Notes: generated by a model from the sequence alone, not told the origin. A stretch of DNA of 64,000 nucleotides from Methanomassiliicoccus sp. (GCA_012719175.1 JAAYAX010000004.1:62001-126000), one strand, 5' to 3'. Shown: positions 17,012-26,693, counted from the first letter of the stretch. Program-made: numbers and translations.

Positions 17012-17658
17012 GCCTCGGCCTGCTGTTCAGGGACGAGGTCAACGGATTCTACCGCTCCAAGGTCATGATAGCCCTGCTGGTCGGTATGCCCCTTATCGCC
17101 GTTCTAATGTACCTCCTGTCCCCGGACCTGGAGGGGATGCCCCTGGGCGCCTTCACCGCAGTGACCATATCGTCGATGGCAGGGCTGCTGGCCTCGACCA
17201 CGCTCGCTGTGAGCATCATCAACGAGAGGACGCAGGGCGTGTACGACCTCTTCCTGGTGCGGCCGGTGAAGCGCTCTCACCTCCTGCTGGCAAAGTACCT
17301 GGCAGTGGTGGCCTGTGTCATCGCAGCGGCCATCTTCGCTCTGCTGGTGGCGAACGCCTATGACTGGTCCGTCTTAGGTTATGTGGAGCTGGATGGGCTG
17401 GGGCAGCCGGCGCTGGTCGTGGTGACCATGGCGGCCGTGTCCTGCGCGGTAGCGGTGCTGGTCGGCACCCTCGTGAGGTCAGTGCTGCTGGGCGTGATCC
17501 TCACCATCTACGGAGGGAACCAGCTCTCGGCGGTGATAGTCCTCAGCTCGCTGGAGAACGTGGTGTCTATGGAGATGGCGGCGATGATCGGCCTGGCGCT
17601 GGCAACGATCGTACTGGCATCGGCCCTGGTGCTCTTCTCCCGCAAGGTCAGCAGCTGA
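17008..17658 (+). CDS. ABC-2 type permease
   Basis: The 216-residue membrane subunit has about six helices (IALLVGMPLIAVLMYLLS is the first). A cytoplasmic segment INERTQGVYDLFLVRPVKRS is the conserved coupling region of ABC-2 exporters. It overlaps the ATPase gene by 4 nt, so subunits should be made in balance. It is somewhat shorter than the usual 240-260 residues. The operon lies beside a PocR kinase but has no sign of linkage to it. Confidence 0.85.
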   Translation: MSLGLLFRDEVNGFYRSKVMIALLVGMPLIAVLMYLLSPDLEGMPLGAFTAVTISSMAGLLASTTLAVSIINERTQGVYDLFLVRPVKRSHLLLAKYLAVVACVIAAAIFALLVANAYDWSVLGYVELDGLGQPALVVVTMAAVSCAVAVLVGTLVRSVLLGVILTIYGGNQLSAVIVLSSLENVVSMEMAAMIGLALATIVLASALVLFSRKVSS

Positions 17659-17848
17659 GGATTGGACCCGATGATCCCTGGGAGGGTGAGGGTTTTTCCT
17701 GGTGATTTTTAGAACACATCTACGCGCCGTTGACTTTCTCTTTCCTTCTTGAACGAGATCCGGTCGAGGTCGGGTCCTAATGAGACAGGTGGTCCAGATA
17801 CCTTATTCCCTCATCATCTGGAAATTGAGTTTCACGGACGATTGTTGA

Positions 17849-17857
17849 TATATAAAG
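17849..17857 (+). promoter_or_regulatory. TATA box of the PocR kinase gene
   Basis: TATATAAAG ends 19 nt before the ATG at 17877, a textbook leaderless archaeal promoter. Confidence 0.75.
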
Positions 17858-17876
17858 AAAATATGAGATTTAATGC

Positions 17877-19208
17877 ATGGCGATGTCCAAAGGCTCCAAG
17901 AATGGAACTATCACCATCGTGACAAGCCCCGTCACGGAGCATGAGAAGGCCATCAGCATAGATGCTCCTATCGTGCTAAGGGACATCATTGAGCTAGACC
18001 GACTGCAGAAGATCATGGACGATTTCTTCGAGCTCACCAATATGGGCATCTCCATCATGGACATGAACGGTGAGCTCCTGGTCCAGTCAGGATGGCACAA
18101 TATCTGCACCCAGTTCCACAGGAAGAACCCTGAGTCGCTGAAGAACTGCATCTACAGCGAGATCCATCCCACCAGATCATTGAAGGTGGGCGAGACGGTC
18201 GGATACAAGTGCAGGAACCACATGTGGCATGTCGTCACCCCCATCATCATCGAGGGACACCACCTAGGTAACGTCTTTCTTGGACAGTTCTTCTACGACG
18301 ATGAGGACCTCGACATCAACGTGTTCGCCGATCAGGCGGACAAGTTCGGGTTCGAGAAGGAGGAGTACTTGGAGACACTGGAGAGCGTTCCTCGATATAG
18401 CAGGAACAAGGTAGAGACATCGATACGTTTCTGCGTCAATCTTACCACGCTCATCTCCATGCTCAGCCTGGGCAAGTTGAACCTGCTGAGGGAGAACGCC
18501 GAGCGGAGACGGATAGAGGAAGCGTACCGGCGGACGAACGAGAAGCTGAACCTGTTGTCCAACATCACCAGGCACGATATCAATAACCAGCTTCTCGTCC
18601 TGAGAGGCAACCTCGAGCTGGCCCAGAAGGGGACCACCGAACCCGGCATGCTCTCCAGGATGGCGAAGATCGAGAAGGCCACGGACAACATCTGGGCACA
18701 GATCCGTTTCACCAAGGACTACCAGGAGCTGGGGTCGACCGCCTCCCGCTGGCAAAGGGTCGGGGACCTCGTGGCCGAGCGCGGGCGGGCGCTGGATATC
18801 AAGGAGATCAACTTGTGCGAACAAGTGCTAAGACTGGAGCTCTTCGCCGATCCCATGCTCGGCAAGGTGTTCTATAATCTCATGGAGAACAGCGCGAAGT
18901 ATGGCGGAAAGGCGATCACCGCGCGATTCTGTTGCCATGATGACAAAGAGGACCTGCTGCTCATATATGAGGACGATGGCAACGGCATATCGGCCGCGGA
19001 CAGGGAGCACCTGTTCAAGCGGGGCTTCGGCAAAGGGACGGGGCTCGGACTCTTCCTTTCAAAAGAGATCCTAGGCATAACGGGCATCACCATCCAGGAG
19101 ACCGGCGAGTACGGCAAGGGAGCAAGATTCGAGATGAGAGTCCCCAAGGGCATGTTCCGGTTCGCTCAAGGGGACCCGGGACGAGATCCGCGAGAAAAGA
19201 CTGGTTAA
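17877..19208 (+). CDS. PocR-domain sensor histidine kinase
   Basis: The 443-residue cytoplasmic sensor kinase has an N-terminal PocR sensory domain (about residues 38-200): LQKIMDDFFELTNMGISIMD, SGWHNICTQFH, NCIYSE, and GYKCRNHMWHVVTPIIIEG. A phospho-acceptor helix follows (NITRHDINNQLLVLRGNLEL, His in RHD), then a HATPase domain with N-box NLMENSAKYGG, G1 EDDGNGIS and G2 GKGTGLGLFLSKEI. PocR domains are thought to bind small hydrocarbon derivatives or to report redox state through conserved Cys. In methyl-using methanogens such kinases often sit near methyltransferases; here the nearest are 14 kb away. No response regulator is adjacent. Confidence 0.9.
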   Translation: MAMSKGSKNGTITIVTSPVTEHEKAISIDAPIVLRDIIELDRLQKIMDDFFELTNMGISIMDMNGELLVQSGWHNICTQFHRKNPESLKNCIYSEIHPTRSLKVGETVGYKCRNHMWHVVTPIIIEGHHLGNVFLGQFFYDDEDLDINVFADQADKFGFEKEEYLETLESVPRYSRNKVETSIRFCVNLTTLISMLSLGKLNLLRENAERRRIEEAYRRTNEKLNLLSNITRHDINNQLLVLRGNLELAQKGTTEPGMLSRMAKIEKATDNIWAQIRFTKDYQELGSTASRWQRVGDLVAERGRALDIKEINLCEQVLRLELFADPMLGKVFYNLMENSAKYGGKAITARFCCHDDKEDLLLIYEDDGNGISAADREHLFKRGFGKGTGLGLFLSKEILGITGITIQETGEYGKGARFEMRVPKGMFRFAQGDPGRDPREKTG

Positions 19209-19436
19209 TCTTGATGGTTAATGTCTCTAACCATACCTTATGATACGGCTGTTGTCGATCATGAGCATGTCGCTCGTTTGCGGTATAGCTAATCACCTTA
19301 TGGATATGGGTGTGTCGATACCAGCAGAGAGCAAGTCCTTGAGCGACGAGCTACGTCATGAACGATAGGCCTGTGGATCCTGTTCAAACGCGAATCTTGA
19401 TCCCATCAGATTGAGGCCCAGGGTAGGTCACGGGCG

Positions 19437-19880
19437 TCAGCTCACCGCTCTCCTCACGAGATCGGCGATCTTTTTCTCCTCAGCGGCGGTCAGCTCCGTC
19501 AGCGCGTAAGCGACCGGCCACATATTCCCTTCGTCGAGGTTAGCCACATCGTCGAAACCGAACGTCATGTACCTCTCCTCGAACTTGTTCCCGCCGCGGA
19601 AGAAGCAGACGACCTTCCCGTCCTTGGAGTACGCGGGCATTCCGTACCAGAGTCTCGGCACCAGGGCCGGTGCCGTGGTCCTGATAATGGCATGGATCCG
19701 CTCTCCCATTGACCGATATGGCTGTGGCATCTTGGCGATGGCCTCGAGGACGGCGCTCTCCCCGTCCGCTTTGCCCGCGCCCGGGCCGGGGGATTTGGTC
19801 AATCCCTTCACGCCCACGTCGGCAGAACCCTCGCTTGACCTATGCACCCCTTTGCGAGATGGCTGTGGTGTATTCGCCAT
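19437..19880 (-). CDS. DUF1801 family protein
   Basis: The 147-residue protein has an unstructured N-terminus (residues 1-42, rich in Gly, Ser, Pro) and then a DUF1801 domain (PF08818, YdhG/iron-chaperone-like fold): [37 protein letters not shown] and [20 protein letters not shown] are recognisable. Members of this fold bind small ligands, and the function is not well defined. It is a single gene with its own promoter region in the 383-nt gap to the right. Confidence 0.82.
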   Translation of the reverse strand: MANTPQPSRKGVHRSSEGSADVGVKGLTKSPGPGAGKADGESAVLEAIAKMPQPYRSMGERIHAIIRTTAPALVPRLWYGMPAYSKDGKVVCFFRGGNKFEERYMTFGFDDVANLDEGNMWPVAYALTELTAAEEKKIADLVRRAVS

Positions 19881-20263
19881 TTCTTACCTCGGCATTTACC
19901 TAGTGTTCACAAAGACTATTAGTTTTCTTTCGATCTCATCTAGGCTACATTGTAGGTTAATACCGGATGTCTGGTCGTTGAAAACATTCGATTTTCTTAT
20001 CTCCCGGGTGCCCCCTAAAAATAGACTCGTAATTATGAGGACCATCAATGGCTGGTTACGGCCCCAGGTGACTTCCAGCGAGGCCGTTGAACTCGACACC
20101 TAACATGATGTTCACGCCGGCAGCAGCAAGGGAAGTGGCTTTCACAGCGTTCGACTTTCAATCGATCGGGAATGGACCTTGAACGATGATGTGGTGGATG
20201 GCTCGTTATAACAGTCTTCAGGAGAACATCGGGGAAAAGGGCGGTTTACTTAGGGTTCCCCAT
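19881..20263. other. intergenic region without a convincing gene
   Basis: I see no supported gene here. A 67-codon minus-strand frame (19896-20099) starts MSSSTASLEVTWG but lacks a recognisable domain and a ribosome binding site, so I do not call it. The left part should hold the promoter of the DUF1801 gene. Confidence 0.3.
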
Positions 20264-20500
20264 TCATCTCATCGGAGTTGCTTCCTTCCTCCACATCTTG
20301 ACACCATAGGCTGATATAACAAAGTACGCCAGCCACATCGGGAGCTGCCCGAGCATGGACGGTTCAAGGATGCACAGCGCACCCCACGCCCCGCTGGTGA
20401 GCATCCAGACGTAGAATCCCTCTATCCGCCCTCTCGCGTTGATGATGCCCCCGATCACCGAGGTGATAGAAAGCAAGAGGCCAAGCCAGATCGGTATCAT
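20264..20500 (-). CDS. small three-helix membrane protein
   Basis: The 78-residue hydrophobic protein starts MIPIWLGLLLSITSVIGGI and ends AYFVISAYGVKMWRKEATPM. Three membrane segments are likely, and the pattern (W-x-A-Y-F, then Y-G) is reminiscent of PnuC/SWEET-like half transporters, though I cannot place it. The ATG at 20500 has AAAGGAGAG as a ribosome binding site; the frame upstream is not needed. It is the second gene of an operon with the tautomerase (106 nt apart). Confidence 0.65.
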   Translation of the reverse strand: MIPIWLGLLLSITSVIGGIINARGRIEGFYVWMLTSGAWGALCILEPSMLGQLPMWLAYFVISAYGVKMWRKEATPMR

Positions 20501-20606
20501 GTCACATCTCTCCTTTCTTACAAGGGTTAAGAAAAAAGGGGTAAGCGTTTCATGCCCCTGGAGCTCATGCATTCCATCGCGGTACCTCGGTCTGACCACA
20601 TGGCCA

Positions 20607-20801
20607 TCATCGCCTAACGTTCATAGAGGACAGCTGGTGGCCGCCCACGCCCATATTCTCCCTGCTGAGCTCACGTATGAGCACGACCATCGCCTCCGGC
20701 GGCATGCCTGTCACGTCGCAGACATCCCGGGTGAATGAGATGATCAGCTTCTCCTTCTGTTCGCTCGACAGCGGCCCCATTTCCAGTGTAATTATTGGCA
20801 T
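20607..20801 (-). CDS. 4-oxalocrotonate tautomerase family enzyme
   Basis: The 64-residue protein starts MPIITLEMGPLSSEQKEKLI. After removal of Met, Pro1 is the catalytic base of this family, and the short beta-alpha-beta fold (size 60-65) fits. MPPEAMVVLIRELSRENMGV is the usual second half, including an Arg near 45. The start is fixed by Pro1 and by AAGGAGAGATG just upstream. It probably tautomerises a small 2-oxo or enol compound. It is divergent from an HxlR regulator whose likely operator sits between the two genes. Confidence 0.9.
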   Translation of the reverse strand: MPIITLEMGPLSSEQKEKLIISFTRDVCDVTGMPPEAMVVLIRELSRENMGVGGHQLSSMNVRR

Positions 20802-20895
20802 CGGTTCATCTCTCCTTGTCCATTTTCCATGCATCCTTTTACATCTTTTTTCAGGCAGCGGAAGATTAACGGTTCGCTGCAACACAGGATATGCG

Positions 20896-20905
20896 GTATC
20901 GATAC
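20896..20905. promoter_or_regulatory. palindrome in tautomerase/hxlR promoter region
   Basis: GTATCGATAC is a perfect 10-bp palindrome between the divergent genes. It is a possible second regulator site. Confidence 0.35.
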
Positions 20906-20926
20906 ATAGCGTGAACAGAATACACC

Positions 20927-20943
20927 TTGGTATTAGCTACCAA
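20927..20943. promoter_or_regulatory. inverted repeat, candidate HxlR operator
   Basis: TTGGTA-TTAGC-TACCAA is a perfect 6-bp inverted repeat with 5-nt spacer in the 177-nt divergent promoter, 36 nt before the HxlR start. Winged-helix dimers bind such sites, so autoregulation and control of the tautomerase operon are likely. Confidence 0.55.
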
Positions 20944-20978
20944 ATTGTATACTGGTGGTCGATAGGGGAGCTTTGCCT

Positions 20979-21347
20979 ATGCGTCAGAAGAAGTACCATG
21001 GTCCGGTCGAAGCGACCGTTGACATTCTAGCCGGCCGGTGGAAACCGCTGATCCTCTGGGCTCTCCGGGACGGAACGCTCCGGTTCGGGCAGATCGCTGA
21101 CGAGCTCTCTATCGTCACTCCGAACATCACTCAGAGGATGCTCACCAAGCAGCTTCGCGAGCTGGAGGACGATGGGCTCGTTGCCAGGAAGGTGTACCCT
21201 GAGGTGCCGCCCAGAGTGGAGTACACGCTCACCGAAAGATACAGGACGCTAATGCCAATAGTTGAGATGATGTACATCTGGGGAAATGAGCACATGGCCG
21301 ACCGGATCGGAAGTGGAAGCGAAGATAAGGATCCTCAGCAACGGTGA
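20979..21347 (+). CDS. HxlR family winged-helix regulator
   Basis: The 122-residue regulator starts MRQKKYHGPVEATVDILAGR, and the family core WKPLILWALRDGTLRFGQIA follows directly, then TQRMLTKQLRELEDDGLVAR (recognition helix) and RVEYTLTE, the wing. The typical N-terminal Cys before the V-E-A-T segment is replaced by His (KKYHGPVE), so redox sensing through that Cys is not available. The start is ATG 20979 with AGGGGAG upstream rather than the in-frame codon at 20955. It most likely controls the divergent tautomerase and membrane-protein genes. Confidence 0.9.
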   Translation: MRQKKYHGPVEATVDILAGRWKPLILWALRDGTLRFGQIADELSIVTPNITQRMLTKQLRELEDDGLVARKVYPEVPPRVEYTLTERYRTLMPIVEMMYIWGNEHMADRIGSGSEDKDPQQR

Positions 21348-21577
21348 TGTTTCCATTATTGTTGGATCACCATACCGAGGTTCGCTCGAAGATCGCCTCG
21401 CATGACATGAGGATGCTGGCCTAGATATCGTTAACATCAATGGAACTAACTTCAGGGTCAACAACTAAAGGTTCGATTTTTCTCGTAGATTAGAGCGCTC
21501 ATCCTTTTATTCTATGGATTGATAATGTTTTGATTCTGTCGAGGGAACTCTAAACAGAGTCATAGGGGAGAGGAAAA

Positions 21578-23650
21578 ATGAGGCATAATAGGGAATGTGC
21601 TGTCTTGTTTTTGGCACTAATGATGGCCATCTCGGCAGGTGCGTCCATCGTTGTGTCCATACCTGGAACGGCAGAGGCTGCGGATGCGGGGGACCCATCG
21701 ATCCTGACGATCGACTCCGTGGGGGACGTTGGCGAGCGGAGCTCGATAGCCATCGATTCAAAGGGTTACGTCCACATCTGCTACTATGATTACGACAATG
21801 GGGACCTAATATGGGCCACCAATGTGAGCGATTCGTGGGCCAAGTGGATCATCGACACCGAGGGAGATGTAGGCTACAATCCCTCGATCGCGATAGATTC
21901 ACAGGATAACGTCCATATAAGCTACTACGACGCCACCAACATGGACCTGGACTATGCTACCAATGTAGGTGGTTCGTGGAACCGCTGGATAGTCGACGGC
22001 GATGGGGATGTGGGGGTGGACTCGGCTATCGCCATCGACTCTCAGGACAATGTCCACATCAGCTACTGGGACTATACGAACGAGACTCTTAGATATGCCA
22101 CCAATTCTGGGGGTCCATGGAGCATAGATATCATCGACAGCGAGGTGGCGGTCGGCTACCATTCGGCGATCGCCATCGACTCCAAGGATGGCGTCCACAT
22201 CAGCTACTATGACGCCGATAACATGGACCTGAGGTACGCCAACAACACTGCAGGTACATGGCAGAAGTTCATCGTGGATCCAGAGGGGGATACGGGGTAC
22301 GACTCCTCTATCGCCATCGACTCCAAGGACGGGATCCACATAAGCTACAGTGACGCCGAGAACGGGGACCTCCTGTACGCGACCAATTCCGAGGGCGATT
22401 GGAAGCTCTATATTATGGAGGATACGGTAGAGGTGGGATATCACTCCTCCATAGCCATAGATTCGCTTGACCAGTTCCACATCAGCTACTATAGCTAAGA
22501 GGAGGGGGTGCTCTGCTATGTTACCAACCCAGGCGGAGAACCAAGCTACTGGGTGATCGACAGCGAGGGTGATGTGGGAGAAGACTCGGCCATCGCCATC
22601 GGTCCTGATGACGGGGTCCACATCAGCTACTACGACTATATCAATGGGGACCTCAAGTATGCCACCTTCTCATCGGTGGGGTCGCCATCTCTTGGGCCTC
22701 CGATCGGACTGACCGCTACCCCAGGGCTCGGTCAGGTCCAGCTCGATTGGACCGCCCCGATGAATGATGGAGGTTCGGAGGTGGACCACTACGTGGTCTA
22801 TCAGAACGGGACTGCCGTGACGACGGTGACGAACACCACCGTGGTCATTGACGGCCTCATCAACGGCGTCAGCTATGATTTCGCCGTAGCCGCCAACAAC
22901 TCTCTGGGGGAGGGTCCGGTCAGCGGAACGGTGAGCGCCACGCCCTCAGCGATGCCATCACCCCAATACACGGTTCCGGGAGCTCCTGACCAGCTGAACG
23001 TCACACCCGGAAGCGGTCAGGTGCAGCTCTCGTGGAACGAGCCTGCGAGCGCCGGTGGTGCGTCGATAACCGGCTACGTGCTCTACTGGAGCCTGAACCC
23101 GCACGCGGACTTCAAAAGCATACCGGTCCAGGGAACGAGCTTCCTGCACACCGGCCTGCAGGGCGGTGAGACGTACTACTACTATGTCACCGCCCAGAAC
23201 CAGGTAGGCGAGGGCGAGCCCAGCGGCCAGGTGAACGCGACTCTGGTGAATGAGACCATGGTCCCGTCGGAGCCCACGAACCTCACCGCCGGCGTGGTCG
23301 GCGGCGACATCAAGCTAACGTGGGATGCGCCCTCGGACGACGGAGGCTCACCGGTGATCGAGTACACCGTCTACCGTGGGAACGACTCAGCAAACATGAC
23401 GCAGGTCGCGACCGTCACTGACACCACGTTCGTGGACACCAACGTGAGCGAGGGCGTCGATCACTTCTATCAGGTCAACGCCAAGAACGCCAACGGCCTG
23501 GGGCAGTCGTCGAGCAAGGTGACCGCGTCGGTTGGCGGCACCACCGGTACGAGCATCCCGCTGGAGTACGTGGCGGTGGCCGGCGTGGGAGGAGCGGCAG
23601 TGATCGGAGCGGCAGCGGTAATGCTCAGCAGGAAGAGGAGGGCACCATAG
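21578..23650 (+). pseudogene. surface repeat/FN3 protein gene interrupted by an in-frame TAA
   Basis: A 691-codon frame encodes a signal peptide (MRHNRECAVLFLALMMAISA), about eight 35-residue repeats of the pattern IAIDSxDxVHISYYDxxNxD, three fibronectin type III domains and a C-terminal membrane helix ending RKRRAP. The repeats suggest a beta-propeller and the whole protein a cell-surface adhesin or binding protein. The frame is broken once by TAA at 22496-22498, inside a repeat; the alignment resumes in the same frame with no length change. GGAGGGGGTG right after the stop could allow re-initiation at 22508, but that product would lack the signal peptide. So the gene is a fresh pseudogene, phase-variable, or a sequencing error. 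Confidence 0.75.
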
Positions 23651-23776
23651 GAGAGAGACCTCCAGAAGAGACAACTCTACACCCGCTTCAATCCTTTTCA
23701 ATTCTTTTTTTCCTTTTTTACAAAAAGAAACACTTTGGCATAATGGTGTGCATAGATCCAGGGAGGGAGAAGTACG

Positions 23777-26071
23777 ATGGCACGGGAGGTCTTGGTCCTC
23801 ACATTCACAATGGCAATCATCATCACCACGGTCGGTCCGATGCTCATAGTCTCAATGGACGTCGTGTCAGGGTATCAGCAGAGCGATTACAACTTCGAGG
23901 TGAGGGACGGCGAGGTCACCGTGACCAGGTACACCGGCAGCGCCAGTTCTGTAGAGGTCCCGAGCGAGCTAGGGGGATACCCGGTGGTAGGCATCGGGTT
24001 CTACTCCTTCAAGGAAACCAAGGTGACATCTGTAGTCATTCCCAAAGGCGTCACATGGATCGGGGACGATGCGTTCTACAACTGCATCGACCTCACTTCA
24101 GTGGCCATACCGGACACTGTAACGTTCGTTGGGGACTACACGTTCTTTCAATGCTCCTCCCTGCAGTCAATAACGATCCCTGAAAACGTGACCAGTATAG
24201 ACAACGGGACCTTTCGTGGCTGCTCCGCCTTGAACTCCGTGATCATCCCGGGCAATGTGACATACATCGGAAACCTCGCTTTCTCCAACTGCATCGGTCT
24301 GACACAGATGACTATACCCCAGAGCGTCACGTGGATCGGCTATATGGCCTTTGACGGCTGCCGCTCCCTGACCGACATCGATGTGGAGGTAGGCAATCCG
24401 AACTATACTAGCGTTGAAGGCGTGGTGTACAACAAGAACCTCAGCGTGCTATCCGTATGTCCCGGAGGAAAGAGCGGATCGTTCACCGTCCCTCACGGGG
24501 TGTCCACCATCGGGTACAGGGCTTTCTTCCAGTGCTCCGCTCTGACCTCCGTGAACATCTCTGGAAGCGTGACGGGCATCTATAACTTCGCGTTCGAGGA
24601 GTGTTCGCTCACATCGGTGGACATTCCTGACAGCGTGACTAGCATTGCCTTGGGGGCGTTCAAGAACTGCCGCAATCTGACGTCGGTGAACATTCCGGAC
24701 AGCGTCACGAGCATAGCGGACGGTGTGTTCTACGGCTGTTCCGCCCTAACTTCGGTGAACTTGCCGGTCAGCTTGAATTTCATAGAGGACCATGCGTTCT
24801 TAGGCTGCGGGTCCCTGACGTCCATCACGATCCCTGAGAGCGTCACATCCATAGGGTATTCCGCATTCGCCATGTCCGGCCTGACCTCGATAACCGTACC
24901 GGACAGCGTCGTTCACATGGGGTACGATGCGTTCAACGAGTGCCCTCTGACGACGGTATCAATTGGACAGGGAATGGAGGCGATACCGAACGGCACGTTC
25001 GCCAAGTGCAGTTCACTGAGCACGATCACCATCCCCACCGGCGTCACTACCATCGGAGGATGGGCGTTCTCCGAGAGCGGCCTAACCTCAATATCTTTAC
25101 CTGAGGGCTTAACACACATCGGGGAGGGGGCTTTCAGCTACTGCCCTCTTGAATCGATATCCATCCCTTACGCCGTTACCTACATCGGAGAGGCGGCGTT
25201 CCTAGGCTGTCCGTCCCTGACCTACTTAGTCATTCCAGAGGGAGTGACGTCCATCGAGGGGTACACGTTCTGGAACTGTTCCTCACTTAGCCACTTATTC
25301 ATTCCGGAGAATGTCACTACCGTCGGATATGGCGCGTTCGCCTACTGCGGGTCCCTGAACGCTCTAAACATCCCCGACAACGTAACGGATATCGGAGGTT
25401 ACGCCCTTTACGAGAGCGGTCTGACATCGGTGACGCTGGGGAGCGGTCTAAAGTCCATAGGGGACATGGCGTTCTCTGGCTGCATCGATCTGACCTCTAT
25501 CTCCTTTTTGGGTTCGGTCGCACCAACCCAGATCGGTCAGAACTGGATCAATAACACATCGGCGGAGATAAGGGGTCATGCGTTCGCGGCCTCAGATTTC
25601 CCTTCGCCGGGAGAGGTGTGGCATGGGTTGACCATGGGCGACAACATCGAGAGGCTCTCACCTCCCAGCGAGCCTTCCGGTCTGACCGCGGTCCCCGGTG
25701 ATGCTGATGTTACCCTGACATGGAACGATACGATGGCCGACGGAGGCTCACCGACGATCGGATATCACATCTACTGGAGCACAGAGATCGATGGTGATGT
25801 TGCAGTCATTACCACCAACAGCACGAACTATACCCATCAGGGACTTGACGAAGGGAGCACCTACCATTACCAGGTCAGCGCCTTCAACTCGAACGGTGAG
25901 AGTGAGCGAAGCAGCATCGTGAACGTTACGTTGTCCACAACATCTGCTCCGTCAACACCAGCACCGTTCTTGAATACCATCGAGGGTCAAGTTGCGCTTG
26001 CCGGTCTGGTGATCCTCAGCGCGGGGGTCGGGACGCTCTCACTGTGGCGATGGAGGCGTCATGGTCATTGA
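23777..26071 (+). CDS. surface LRR_5 (BspA-like) and FN3 protein
   Basis: The 764-residue surface protein has a signal peptide (residues 1-35), then about 25 BspA-type leucine-rich repeats (LRR_5; unit like LTSVNIPDSVTSIADGVFYG), one fibronectin type III domain (about residues 630-720, SEPSGLTAVPGDADVTLTWN) and a C-terminal membrane helix (VALAGLVILSAGVGTLSLW) followed by RWRRHGH. Such repeats mediate binding to proteins or other cells and are abundant in gut and biofilm archaea. AGGGAGGGAGAAG precedes the ATG. Its FN3 domain shares DGGSPxIxYxxY with the preceding gene, and both genes have the same anchor layout. Confidence 0.85.
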   Translation: MAREVLVLTFTMAIIITTVGPMLIVSMDVVSGYQQSDYNFEVRDGEVTVTRYTGSASSVEVPSELGGYPVVGIGFYSFKETKVTSVVIPKGVTWIGDDAFYNCIDLTSVAIPDTVTFVGDYTFFQCSSLQSITIPENVTSIDNGTFRGCSALNSVIIPGNVTYIGNLAFSNCIGLTQMTIPQSVTWIGYMAFDGCRSLTDIDVEVGNPNYTSVEGVVYNKNLSVLSVCPGGKSGSFTVPHGVSTIGYRAFFQCSALTSVNISGSVTGIYNFAFEECSLTSVDIPDSVTSIALGAFKNCRNLTSVNIPDSVTSIADGVFYGCSALTSVNLPVSLNFIEDHAFLGCGSLTSITIPESVTSIGYSAFAMSGLTSITVPDSVVHMGYDAFNECPLTTVSIGQGMEAIPNGTFAKCSSLSTITIPTGVTTIGGWAFSESGLTSISLPEGLTHIGEGAFSYCPLESISIPYAVTYIGEAAFLGCPSLTYLVIPEGVTSIEGYTFWNCSSLSHLFIPENVTTVGYGAFAYCGSLNALNIPDNVTDIGGYALYESGLTSVTLGSGLKSIGDMAFSGCIDLTSISFLGSVAPTQIGQNWINNTSAEIRGHAFAASDFPSPGEVWHGLTMGDNIERLSPPSEPSGLTAVPGDADVTLTWNDTMADGGSPTIGYHIYWSTEIDGDVAVITTNSTNYTHQGLDEGSTYHYQVSAFNSNGESERSSIVNVTLSTTSAPSTPAPFLNTIEGQVALAGLVILSAGVGTLSLWRWRRHGH

Positions 26072-26492
26072 ATTTATCCCTAATGTCAATCCATTTGAGT
26101 GAGATGGTGCTGACTCCGGGCAGATCGTCCTTCACCACTGTGGTCAGCCTAAATGGCGTGGATGCAGTTAGGCATCCTAGAGTTCATTCGTGAACTAGAC
26201 CATCGTGCTCAGAGACCAGATCAAGTTCAGGACCTTCTCTTGTGACGAGTTTTTCCAGTAAGTCATTATGAATGCTTTCTCGACCGGTCGGAGAGTATCA
26301 AGCTCATGACCTGATCTTAGAAGGAGGCGGGTTCTTCTATTTTTTTTATGTTTCCTCAGGGCCTTTCGAGGTCATGTCCTCAGAACGGGACTGGACAGGC
26401 GCCTCCCAGTTAACTCAGGAAGGGACATTGATGGAAGTTGGATGTTTGAAACTGGATTTATAGGTGAGGATGTGAGACAGAGAGGTATTGAC
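26072..26492. other. intergenic region without a convincing gene
   Basis: These 421 nt carry no supported gene. A 63-codon frame at 26272-26463 looks random. A run of T at 26338-26347 (TATTTTTTTTAT) may be a terminator or promoter part. Confidence 0.3.
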
Positions 26493-26693
26493 ATGAAATG
26501 TCCGGAATGTGGGGAGTACAAATTCGGCAACCCTGGTGGGAGCAGCGATAGATGGTGTCCGAAGTGTGGAACTAGGATGAGAACCCTACCGGTCAAGAGA
26601 TCGGAAGACCGACAATGCCATAGTGGTATGCGATTCAGTTTGGGAGATTTCGAGGATCGTCATTTTAAAATTAAGAATAGAGTTGTGAGATGA
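26493..26693 (+). CDS. small zinc-ribbon protein
   Basis: The 66-residue protein starts MKCPECGEYKFGNPGGSSDR and continues WCPKCGTRM, one zinc ribbon with CxxC-x16-CxxC spacing. A basic tail follows (RSEDRQC to KIKNRVVR). The start is ATG 26493 with AGAGGT 7 nt before it; the frame is open further upstream. Such mini zinc ribbons usually touch nucleic acid or a larger complex, and the target is unknown. Confidence 0.65.
   Translation: MKCPECGEYKFGNPGGSSDRWCPKCGTRMRTLPVKRSEDRQCHSGMRFSLGDFEDRHFKIKNRVVR

Noticed and set aside
19896-20099. 67-codon minus frame
   Set aside because: No motif or start signal; it may be only chance open sequence.
22496-22498. Recoded stop (pyrrolysine) in the surface protein gene
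   Set aside because: The codon is TAA; pyrrolysine is inserted at TAG. Several genes in the window also end normally in TAG.
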